From Clostridia bacterium (lineage in GTDB: Bacteria; Bacillota_A; Clostridia; Oscillospirales; CAG-272): a stretch of 6,625 nucleotides of DNA. The DNA is taken from NCBI GenBank assembly GCA_017542695.1, contig JAFXWT010000146.1, forward strand, positions 1 through 6,625, read 5' to 3'. Numbering within the stretch: position 1 is the stretch's first letter; each line of letters begins with the position of its first letter. The translations under genes were made by a program, and so were the position numbers. Under the pieces are notes generated by a model that saw only the letters and a list, made by a program, of their open reading frames with translations, had not been told where the DNA came from and did not search any database. Of this stretch, positions 1 through 4,455 are shown piece after piece.

Positions 1-369
1 GGGATGCACACCCTGATCTCCGAAGGACAGGGCGGTATCTCGGGCGGGCAAAGGCAGCGGCTGTTCATCGCGCGCGCCGTCGCTCCGAAGCCGAGGATAC
101 TGATGTTTGACGAGGCGACGAGCGCCCTCGACAATATCACGCAGAAGCAGGTCTCCGAAGCGCTCGACCGGATGAAATGCACCCGTATCGTCATCGCCCA
201 CCGTCTTTCCACGATCCGTCAATGCGACCGCATCATCGTGCTCGATCACGGCAAGATCGTCGAGGACGGAACGTATGAAGAGCTGATCGCAAAGGACGGC
301 TTCTTTGCCGAGCTTGTGGCGCGCCAGAGACTTGATAATGAAAAAATCGAAAATACTCAAAAAGATTGA
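1..369 (+). CDS. ABC exporter ATPase domain, C-terminal part (NHLM bacteriocin-export type), 5' partial
   Basis: The reading frame is open from the first base, so only the last 122 codons are visible. In order they hold the ABC signature ISGGQRQR (nt 37-60), Walker B plus catalytic Glu in RILMFDEATSALD (nt 94-132, including the D-loop) and the H-loop histidine in IVIAHR (nt 199-201). The end is a typical C-terminus with GKIVEDGTYEEL and FAELVARQ. The wording around the signature (GMHT, SEGQGGISGGQ) is what I associate with the NHLM-type bacteriocin export ATPases found beside Nif11/NHLP leader peptides. ATP hydrolysis would power export of the peptides encoded downstream. Any transmembrane segments or C39-type leader peptidase would lie upstream of the window. 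The ABC assignment is certain; the NHLM subfamily is a pattern-based inference strengthened by the precursor genes that follow. No terminator is visible after it, so it probably shares a transcript with them. Confidence 0.93.
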   Translation, partial: GMHTLISEGQGGISGGQRQRLFIARAVAPKPRILMFDEATSALDNITQKQVSEALDRMKCTRIVIAHRLSTIRQCDRIIVLDHGKIVEDGTYEELIAKDGFFAELVARQRLDNEKIENTQKD

Positions 370-445
370 AAAAACAACTGCCAACATGGATTTTCTCGCG
401 TATAAACAAATGAAAGACAAAAACGAAAGCGGAAAAGGAGGATAA
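338..445 (+). CDS. Possible 35-residue lysine-rich peptide overlapping the transporter 3' end (doubtful)
   Basis: In frame 2 an ATG at 338 opens 35 codons ending at TAA 443-445, overlapping the last 32 bases of the ABC gene. The product begins MKKSKILKKIEKTT and continues with a MDFLAYKQMKD stretch, ending NESGKGG. It is very basic with one short amphipathic, aromatic-containing segment. No good Shine-Dalgarno precedes the ATG, so translation would depend on coupling to the transporter. Its last codons double as the AGGAGG ribosome binding site of the next gene. For it: it fills an otherwise empty 78-base gap and ends just before the next start. Against it: it is short, A-rich and without RBS, so it could be chance. 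I do not recognise a family. Confidence 0.3.
   Translation: MKKSKILKKIEKTTANMDFLAYKQMKDKNESGKGG
436..441 (+). promoter_or_regulatory. Ribosome binding site AGGAGG for the GTG start at 448
   Basis: AGGAGG lies 6 bases upstream of GTG 448. It is the main reason for choosing this non-ATG start: no in-frame ATG of the 64-residue gene precedes the conserved-looking RLFDFQRF segment. Confidence 0.8.
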
Positions 446-447
446 AG

Positions 448-642
448 GTGACCAACGCACAGCTCAGCAGGCTCTTTGATTTTCAGCGCTTTGCCGGGAA
501 CGCCCGGCTGCAGAAAATCATCGACGATACTCACCGACGCGTCGAGGCGCGGGAGCTTGACGACGACGAGATCGATCAGGTCGCCGCCGCGGGCGCGCCG
601 GATGCGGCAAAGCCCAAAAAGCCGGGGGATCTCCATATATGA
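448..642 (+). CDS. 64-residue acidic peptide with leader-like ELDDDEIDQVAAAG motif
   Basis: It starts at GTG 448 behind a consensus AGGAGG and ends at TGA 640-642, overlapping the sigma factor start by 4 bases (ATGA), so the two are probably translationally coupled. Residues 1-30 form a likely helix with LFDFQRF and LQKIIDDTH. Residues 36-49 (ELDDDEIDQVAAAG) closely mimic the LSDEELDxVAGG end of double-glycine RiPP leaders, with AAG in place of AGG. Residues 50-64 are a Pro/Lys tail (PKKPGD) without Cys, Ser or Thr. I do not recognise a named family. It may be a leader-bearing signal peptide or a small partner of the sigma factor; both are inferences. Coding status is well supported by RBS, overlap and composition. 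Confidence 0.82.
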   Translation: MTNAQLSRLFDFQRFAGNARLQKIIDDTHRRVEARELDDDEIDQVAAAGAPDAAKPKKPGDLHI

Positions 643-1118
643 CTGCCGAAGAAAAAGAACGGTTATACGCCGAATATAAAGATAAGGTACTGTCATACAT
701 ACGGTCCCGGGTCTTCAACGCTTCCGACGTCGAGGACCTTTGCGAGGACGTTTTCGTAAAAGCGTTTTCCGCGGCGGATTCGTTCGATCCGTCAAAAGCG
801 TCGGCTGGAACGTGGCTGTACTCGATCACAAGAAACACCGTGATCGACTACTGCCGGAGGTTTCATCCCACGGAAGAGATCCCGGAAGATATTTCCGACG
901 AGTGCCGGACGGAAGACGGTATTATTGAATCGGAAACGCTCGAAGAACTTGCGGCGGCGCTCGAAGATCTGCCGGCGGAGCTGACCGACGTTATCGTTTT
1001 ACACTATTACGACGGTATGCCGCTGACGGAGATCGCTGCAACGCTCGGTATCAGCTACGGAGCGGTCAAAATTCGTCATAATAAAGCGCTTGCGCTGTTG
1101 CGCGCGGCGCTGAAATAA
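639..1118 (+). CDS. ECF-like sigma-70 family RNA polymerase sigma factor
   Basis: 159 residues, the usual size of an ECF sigma factor. Sigma region 2 covers about residues 8-75: DVEDLCEDVFVKAF (30-43) matches region 2.2, which contacts core polymerase, and GTWLYSITRNTVIDYCRR (57-74) matches regions 2.3/2.4, which melt and read the -10 element. An acidic linker (80-98) leads to region 4 (101-158), with LEDLPAEL, the LHYYDGMPLTEIAATLGIS helix-turn-helix around 121-139, and a basic recognition helix near 143-155. It would direct RNA polymerase to a small set of promoters, plausibly those of this peptide cluster. Its start overlaps the preceding peptide gene by 4 bases, and the first Nif11 precursor follows 20 bases later with no terminator between. 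No membrane anti-sigma gene is adjacent. I see no convincing ECF-type target promoter in the window. Confidence 0.92.
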   Translation: MTAEEKERLYAEYKDKVLSYIRSRVFNASDVEDLCEDVFVKAFSAADSFDPSKASAGTWLYSITRNTVIDYCRRFHPTEEIPEDISDECRTEDGIIESETLEELAAALEDLPAELTDVIVLHYYDGMPLTEIAATLGISYGAVKIRHNKALALLRAALK

Positions 1119-1138
1119 ATAATGAAAGGATCTTTAAA

Positions 1139-1504
1139 ATGGAAAACATGAATTTCACGCCGGAACTGATTTCAAAAGCAAAAGCCGCGAAATCCGCGGA
1201 GGAGCTTATCAAAATCGCCGAAGGCGAAGGCGTTACACTCGAAGTAAAAGACGCCGAGGCGTTTTTCACCAAACTGAACCAGCCCGAAGAACTCGCCGAT
1301 GAAGAGCTCGATGTCGTTGCGGGCGGGTGCGGCAGTAAGCCGAGTCCATACCCTTTGCATGACTGGGAAGATGACTGCGAACATCAACAGGATTACGGAT
1401 GGGATCCTTTTTGGCAAGGCGAGTGTCTGATGTGTGTTTATGCCGGCGAGGAAAATGACGCCAACGAAACGATCCGCTGTCATTATCCTAACAAAGTCAG
1501 ATAA
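1139..1504 (+). CDS. Nif11-type RiPP precursor peptide with five-cysteine core
   Basis: 121 residues. AAAGGA at 1125-1130, 8 bases before ATG 1139, supports this start; a second in-frame ATG at 1148 would remove only three residues. Residues 1-63 form a full-length Nif11-like leader: FTPELISKAKAAKSAEELIKIA, then an acidic helix, then ELADEELDVVAGG, with the expected cleavage after Gly63. The core (64-121, nt 1328-1501) has Cys at 64, 80, 96, 99 and 114 and many aromatics (W76, Y86, W88, F91, W92, Y101, Y116). The leader has no Cys and is longer than those of the other precursors in the window, marking a distinct subfamily. It lies directly upstream of the first radical SAM/SPASM gene, so thioether or other radical crosslinks to Cys or aromatic side chains are likely. 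The exact chemistry cannot be read from sequence. Confidence 0.9.
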   Translation: MENMNFTPELISKAKAAKSAEELIKIAEGEGVTLEVKDAEAFFTKLNQPEELADEELDVVAGGCGSKPSPYPLHDWEDDCEHQQDYGWDPFWQGECLMCVYAGEENDANETIRCHYPNKVR

Positions 1505-1533
1505 AAAATACCCGCTCGAAACCGGAGAAAAAG

Positions 1534-1552
1534 GTGTCCGGAATGCGGACAC
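1534..1552 (+). promoter_or_regulatory. Inverted repeat (7-bp stem, 5-base loop) between precursor and maturase
   Basis: GTGTCCG (1534-1540) and CGGACAC (1546-1552) are perfect reverse complements around the loop GAATG. The hairpin sits in the 86-base gap between the five-Cys precursor and the first radical SAM gene. No T-run follows, so it is not a classical intrinsic terminator. It could be an mRNA stability or processing element that lowers maturase expression relative to precursor. It is the clearest hairpin I saw in the intergenic gaps. Confidence 0.45.
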
Positions 1553-1590
1553 ACATGATCCGTGGGTAAAAGCGGCAGGTTCAGAACAGT

Positions 1591-3006
1591 ATGTATTACC
1601 GTATAAAAGACAATATCGCGCTGCGCTCATGGAAGCTCGTTCCCTTCGCCTTTTATCGCGAGGGATACGGTTACGCCGAAAAGCTCACGTCAGAAGAATT
1701 CTTCGCTGCAATGCTCTGTGACGGGGAACGCGATTTTTCCCTGAGCGGGCTGCTCGGCGCTCTTGTTAAAAAAGGCGTGATCGAGCCGTGTGAAAAAGGA
1801 AACGCTTCTTCGGAATGGTCGCGTCCGCGCGATTGTCCGTGCCGTTATATGCCTGCGGCGCTGGTCAGCATCACGGGGAGATGCAATATGAACTGCCGTC
1901 ATTGTTTTATGGCGGCGGACGCTTCTCCGACGTTTGATGAATGGAAATACGGGGATCTTCTCGATCTGCTCGATCAGTTTGTCGAGTGCGGAGTGCAGTC
2001 CGTCGGATTCACCGGCGGCGAGCCTATGCTTCACCCTCGTTTCGCAGACATATTACGCGAGACAGCCAAACGGGATCTTACTCTGTCGGAAATATGCACC
2101 AACGCCGCTCTTGTTACGGATGAGATCTGCGATGAAATAAAATCGCTCGGCTTTTCTCCGATGTTCCGCGTCAGTTTTGACGGCGTGGGCGTTCATGACT
2201 GGATGCGCCGCGTACCCGGAGCGGAAGAACAGGCGCTCGGCAAATTATCGATGTTGAAAAAGCACGGCTTCTGCGTTAAGGCGCAGTACAACGTCAACCG
2301 GCATACCGCGTCGGCGCTGAATAAGACGGCGCATCTGCTCGACGATATGGGGATAGATTCCATCCGCGTTATTCAGACCGGATCAAGTCCCCGCTGGGCA
2401 GCGCTCGGCGGCGGAGAAAACTACACATACGAGGAATACTATGATCTGATCTTTGACTTTTTGCGCGATTATCTGAGCGGACCCCGTAATATGTCTGTCA
2501 CGGTATGGCAGACGATCGAGGTTTTTCCCGACCGGCATTGTTATACCCTGGTCCCGGGAGACGATTTCAAAGAACAAAACTACAGCGATAAGGCGCCCGT
2601 CTGCCGAAGCGCGCGAGGGCAGATGCATATCACCGCAAGCGGAGACGTCGCTCCGTGCAGTCCTATGGCGGGTTTCTTCCGCGCTCACGGAAAGGCGCTC
2701 GAAAACGTACATAACACTCCGCTCAAAAGTATTCTCTCAAAGAGCTGTTTTCTCGACACGGTCTGCGCTCCCGTGTCAAAAATAAGCGGGACCGACGCGG
2801 ACTGCGCCGCCTGTCCGTTTTGGAAGAGGTGTCAGGGCGGATGCCGTGCGCTCGCCATGGCTCAGACCGGAGAACTCACATATTACGGCAAGGACGCCTC
2901 AAAATGCGCTTGGTTCAAGGGCGATTACGAGCAAAAAGCGCTTTCGCTGATGGCTGAGATCAGCGCAAAAACAGGCGTCGAATGGAAGCAGACGCAGATA
3001 GATTAA
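1591..3006 (+). CDS. Radical SAM/SPASM peptide maturase 1 with N-terminal PqqD-like region
   Basis: 471 residues. Residues 1-70 (MYYRIKDNIALRSWK, CDGERDF, GVIEPCEKG) resemble a PqqD-like leader-binding (RRE) domain; this is inference from pattern. The radical SAM core has CNMNCRHC with Cys98, 102 and 105 to bind the SAM-cleaving 4Fe-4S cluster, GGEP at 142-145 for SAM, then SFDG (195-198) and HDWMR (202-206). The C-terminal SPASM domain has C338-x12-G-x4-C356, then C405-x2-C408-x5-C414-x3-C418 and C439, the usual ligands for two auxiliary clusters; C392 is extra. It probably modifies the five-Cys peptide upstream or the peptides downstream. The ribosome binding site is weak (GGCAGG at 1574-1579). 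The start is chosen because the paralogue at 4456 begins with the same MYY and LRSWK. Family assignment is firm; substrate and product are unknown. Confidence 0.95.
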   Translation: MYYRIKDNIALRSWKLVPFAFYREGYGYAEKLTSEEFFAAMLCDGERDFSLSGLLGALVKKGVIEPCEKGNASSEWSRPRDCPCRYMPAALVSITGRCNMNCRHCFMAADASPTFDEWKYGDLLDLLDQFVECGVQSVGFTGGEPMLHPRFADILRETAKRDLTLSEICTNAALVTDEICDEIKSLGFSPMFRVSFDGVGVHDWMRRVPGAEEQALGKLSMLKKHGFCVKAQYNVNRHTASALNKTAHLLDDMGIDSIRVIQTGSSPRWAALGGGENYTYEEYYDLIFDFLRDYLSGPRNMSVTVWQTIEVFPDRHCYTLVPGDDFKEQNYSDKAPVCRSARGQMHITASGDVAPCSPMAGFFRAHGKALENVHNTPLKSILSKSCFLDTVCAPVSKISGTDADCAACPFWKRCQGGCRALAMAQTGELTYYGKDASKCAWFKGDYEQKALSLMAEISAKTGVEWKQTQID

Positions 3007-3030
3007 ACAGAAATTAAAAAATAATAAATA

Positions 3031-3092
3031 AAGGAGAAAACTAAAATGTCAAACGAAAAAAAGATCAAAGCAGAAGAACTGTCCGATGAACA
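3031..3092 (+). repeat. RBS plus leader-start repeat, copy 1 (copy 2 at 6135-6196)
   Basis: This 62-base stretch, from AAGGAG through codon 15-16 of the 70-residue peptide, matches 6135-6196 without gaps, with 6 mismatches by my count. The similarity includes the untranslated 15 bases before the ATG, so it reflects duplicated DNA and not only protein constraint. Confidence 0.75.
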
Positions 3093-3258
3093 ATTGAACG
3101 AAGCGTCGGGCGGCAGCGCGCTTGCCTTGGACAAAGAAGAAAAAAGATGTAATAAATGCGGCGAAAAGCTTCCAGACAATTATCTCGGTTTTCTCTGCAA
3201 AAAATGCAAGGGATCCGCTTCGGATATCCCGGGAATTCATTTCCCCGACCCGCGGTAA
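3046..3258 (+). CDS. Short double-glycine leader peptide with CxxC/CxxC zinc-ribbon-like core
   Basis: 70 residues; AAGGAG at 3031-3036 lies 9 bases before the ATG. Residues 1-23 are a short leader ending ELSDEQLNEASGG, a classic double-glycine exporter motif, with cleavage predicted after Gly23. The core (24-70, nt 3115-3255) holds CNKC (35-38) and CKKC (51-54), separated by 12 residues, then a hydrophobic and Pro-rich tail ending GIHFPDPR. CxxC-x12-CxxC is the spacing of a small zinc ribbon or rubredoxin-like knuckle. The four Cys could instead form disulfides or be crosslinked by the radical SAM enzymes. It lies 39 bases after maturase 1. The leader lacks the Nif11 helix seen in its neighbours, yet its first 12 residues match those of the last precursor at 6150. 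Whether it is exported and modified is inference. Confidence 0.85.
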   Translation: MSNEKKIKAEELSDEQLNEASGGSALALDKEEKRCNKCGEKLPDNYLGFLCKKCKGSASDIPGIHFPDPR

Positions 3259-3272
3259 ATCCAAAAAACATG

Positions 3273-3278
3273 AAAGGA
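3273..3278 (+). promoter_or_regulatory. Ribosome binding site deciding the start at 3288
   Basis: AAAGGA lies 9 bases upstream of ATG 3288. This favours 3288 over the in-frame ATG at 3270, which has no purine-rich site before it, and over the far upstream ATG at 3156, which would overlap most of the preceding gene. Confidence 0.75.
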
Positions 3279-3287
3279 AAAACGGCA

Positions 3288-3677
3288 ATGAGCGAAAACA
3301 AAAAAGCAGACCCGAAGGCAATACAGGCTCTCAAGGAGATCTACGACTCTCTGACCGACGAGCAGAAGGAAAAGGCGAAGGAATGCAAAACGACGGACGA
3401 GCTTTTGAAGCTCGCGGGCGAAGAGGGCATAGAATTGCACGACGATGTAATGGACGCCGTCGCGGGAGGTTACATCTATTTCCACAAGGATAACGCGCCG
3501 AATATCGGCTGGGAGATCATAGACGATACGACCGGGAAAACGGTAAACTTGCGCTCCAATGCATATGACGCTGCGGGAGCGGCGCAGGCTGCGGGACTAA
3601 GTACGACCGAGATCAATTGGGATCAGGTACAAAAACTCCGCAAGGATTACGCTGATTCACAGAAAAAGGGCTGCTGA
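3288..3677 (+). CDS. Nif11-type precursor A with 68-residue core ending in cysteine
   Basis: 129 residues from ATG 3288. The leader (1-61) is helical: ALKEIYDSLTDEQKEKAKECKTTDELLKLAGEE is read across residues 14-46, followed by IELHDDVMDAVAGG with cleavage predicted after Gly61. Cys33 is the only leader Cys. The core (62-129, nt 3471-3674) has Trp75 within GWEIID, a helix-like AYDAAGAAQAAG, an STTEI motif, a charged QKLRKDYADSQ stretch and the C-terminus KKGC; the final Cys129 is the only core cysteine. The core is long for a RiPP and resembles those of the next two genes, so it may be a folded domain rather than a flexible substrate. It lies 29 bases after the CxxC peptide gene. The likely partner is one of the two flanking radical SAM enzymes, more probably the second. 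Function of the mature product is unknown. Confidence 0.9.
   Translation: MSENKKADPKAIQALKEIYDSLTDEQKEKAKECKTTDELLKLAGEEGIELHDDVMDAVAGGYIYFHKDNAPNIGWEIIDDTTGKTVNLRSNAYDAAGAAQAAGLSTTEINWDQVQKLRKDYADSQKKGC
3338..3404 (+). repeat. Leader-coding direct repeat, copy 1 (copy 2 at 3760-3826)
   Basis: These 67 bases encode IYDSLTDEQKEKAKECKTTDEL in precursor A and align without gaps to 3760-3826 in precursor B, with 5 mismatches by my count. Weaker matches continue at about 4135-4200 and 5905-5970. The tandem precursors therefore arose by duplication of leader DNA. Confidence 0.85.
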
Positions 3678-3706
3678 ACAGTCTTAACCGAAATAATAAA
3701 ACAAAA

Positions 3707-3712
3707 AAGGAG
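3707..3712 (+). promoter_or_regulatory. Ribosome binding site AAGGAG for precursor B
   Basis: AAGGAG lies 9 bases upstream of ATG 3722 within an A-rich gap; it has the same spacing as the sites of the genes at 3046 and 6150. Confidence 0.7.
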
Positions 3713-3721
3713 ACAAAAACA

Positions 3722-4081
3722 ATGGAAGAAAACAAAAAAATCGCCGAGGTTTTAAAAGGGATCTACGACTCTCTCACCGACGAACAGAAGGAAAAGGCGA
3801 AGAAATGCAAAACCATGGACGAGCTTGTTAAGCTCGCGGGCGAAGAAGGAATAGAGCTTCCCGACGAGGTGCTTGACGCGGTGGCTGGCGGCGTTGTCGT
3901 GGACATCAAGGACGGAACGTGGTCCGCTTTTGACAACGACGGAAAATATCTCGGCAACAAATGGGGAAAGGAAGCGGCGCAGGAATTGGCAAAACAGAAC
4001 GGCGCCAGCACGGCCGAGACAGACTATAACGGTCTGCAAAGGATAAGATATGAAGCTGAGCAAAGGAAAAAATCCTGCTGA
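3722..4081 (+). CDS. Nif11-type precursor B with 62-residue core ending in cysteine
   Basis: 119 residues. The leader (1-57) reads ENKKIAEVLKGIYDSLTDEQ, then KAKKCKTMDELVKLAGEEGIE, then PDEVLDAVAGG, with predicted cleavage after Gly57; Cys29 is in the same CKT position as in precursor A. The core (58-119, nt 3893-4078) starts VVVDIKDGTW and holds Trp67, a DNDGKYLGNKW turn region, a helix-like EAAQELAKQNG, a STAET motif and an LQRIRYEAEQ helix, ending KKSC. Cys119 is the only core cysteine. Precursor A ends in the same pattern (QKLRKDYADSQKKGC), so the cores are homologous, not just the leaders. The 44-base gap from precursor A has no terminator-like hairpin. Leader and family are firm; the modification and role of the terminal Cys are unknown. 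Confidence 0.9.
   Translation: MEENKKIAEVLKGIYDSLTDEQKEKAKKCKTMDELVKLAGEEGIELPDEVLDAVAGGVVVDIKDGTWSAFDNDGKYLGNKWGKEAAQELAKQNGASTAETDYNGLQRIRYEAEQRKKSC
3760..3826 (+). repeat. Leader-coding direct repeat, copy 2 (copy 1 at 3338-3404)
   Basis: This is the near-identical counterpart of 3338-3404 (5 mismatches in 67 bases). Its low divergence, compared with the clearly different cores downstream, points to recent duplication or gene conversion limited to the leader. Confidence 0.85.
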
Positions 4082-4086
4082 AATAC

Positions 4087-4091
4087 GGAAG
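4087..4091 (+). promoter_or_regulatory. Weak ribosome binding site GGAAG deciding the start at 4100
   Basis: GGAAG ends 8 bases before ATG 4100 but only 2 bases before the in-frame ATG 4094, so 4100 is the better start. The resulting MDNEKLNE also matches MNEKLNE of the precursor at 5870. Confidence 0.6.
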
Positions 4092-4099
4092 ATATGAAA

Positions 4100-4447
4100 A
4101 TGGATAACGAAAAGCTGAACGAGCTGCTTGTGAACGTGTGGGATTCTCTCACCGACGAGCAGAAAGCAAAGGCGAAAGCGTGTAAGACTCCCGACGAGCT
4201 TCTCAAGCTCGCGGCCGAGGAAGGGATCGAGCTTCCCGATGAGTTGCTTGACGCGGCGGCGGGCGGCGCTTTGGTAAAGATAACCGATAAATACGGTTAT
4301 GTGACCTGGAACGTTTACCAAAAGGGCATCAGATCTCAGATATTCGAATGGAATGAGTTTGACAAGGCGAAACAATTTGCCGAAGCCAACCATATATCAA
4401 CGGAAATAAAAACGCAGGAAGAAGCGGAAGCGGAAAAGCAGTGCTGA
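4100..4447 (+). CDS. Nif11-type precursor C with 59-residue core ending in cysteine
   Basis: 115 residues from ATG 4100 (an ATG two codons earlier at 4094 is possible). The leader (1-56) has MDNEKLNELLVNVWDSLTDE, then KAKACKTPDELLKLAAEEGIE, then PDELLDAAAGG, with cleavage predicted after Gly56; here the usual VAGG is AAAGG. The core (57-115, nt 4268-4444) contains ITDKYGYVTW with Trp70, NVYQKG, then FDKAKQFAEANH, STEI and an acidic tail ending EKQC; Cys115 is its only cysteine. Trp, the helix, the ST-E motif and the terminal Cys align with precursors A and B, though the last helix is shorter by about seven residues. Only 18 bases separate it from precursor B and 8 from maturase 2, so co-translation with that enzyme is likely and makes it the strongest substrate candidate. 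Confidence 0.9.
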   Translation: MDNEKLNELLVNVWDSLTDEQKAKAKACKTPDELLKLAAEEGIELPDELLDAAAGGALVKITDKYGYVTWNVYQKGIRSQIFEWNEFDKAKQFAEANHISTEIKTQEEAEAEKQC

Positions 4448-4455
4448 TGTAGATT

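Noticed and set aside
1434..1721. 95-codon plus-strand frame spanning the gap before maturase 1
   Set aside because: It overlaps two well-supported genes in another frame and is rich in Arg with no motif.
3156..3287. Extended N-terminus for precursor A from ATG 3156
   Set aside because: It would overlap most of the CxxC peptide gene in another frame, has no ribosome binding site, and the added residues do not resemble any leader. ATG 3288 has AAAGGA at ideal spacing.
3752..4393. 213-codon open frame on the minus strand
   Set aside because: Antisense to precursors B and C. Its repeated segments mirror the duplicated leaders, and no ribosome binding site or domain is seen.
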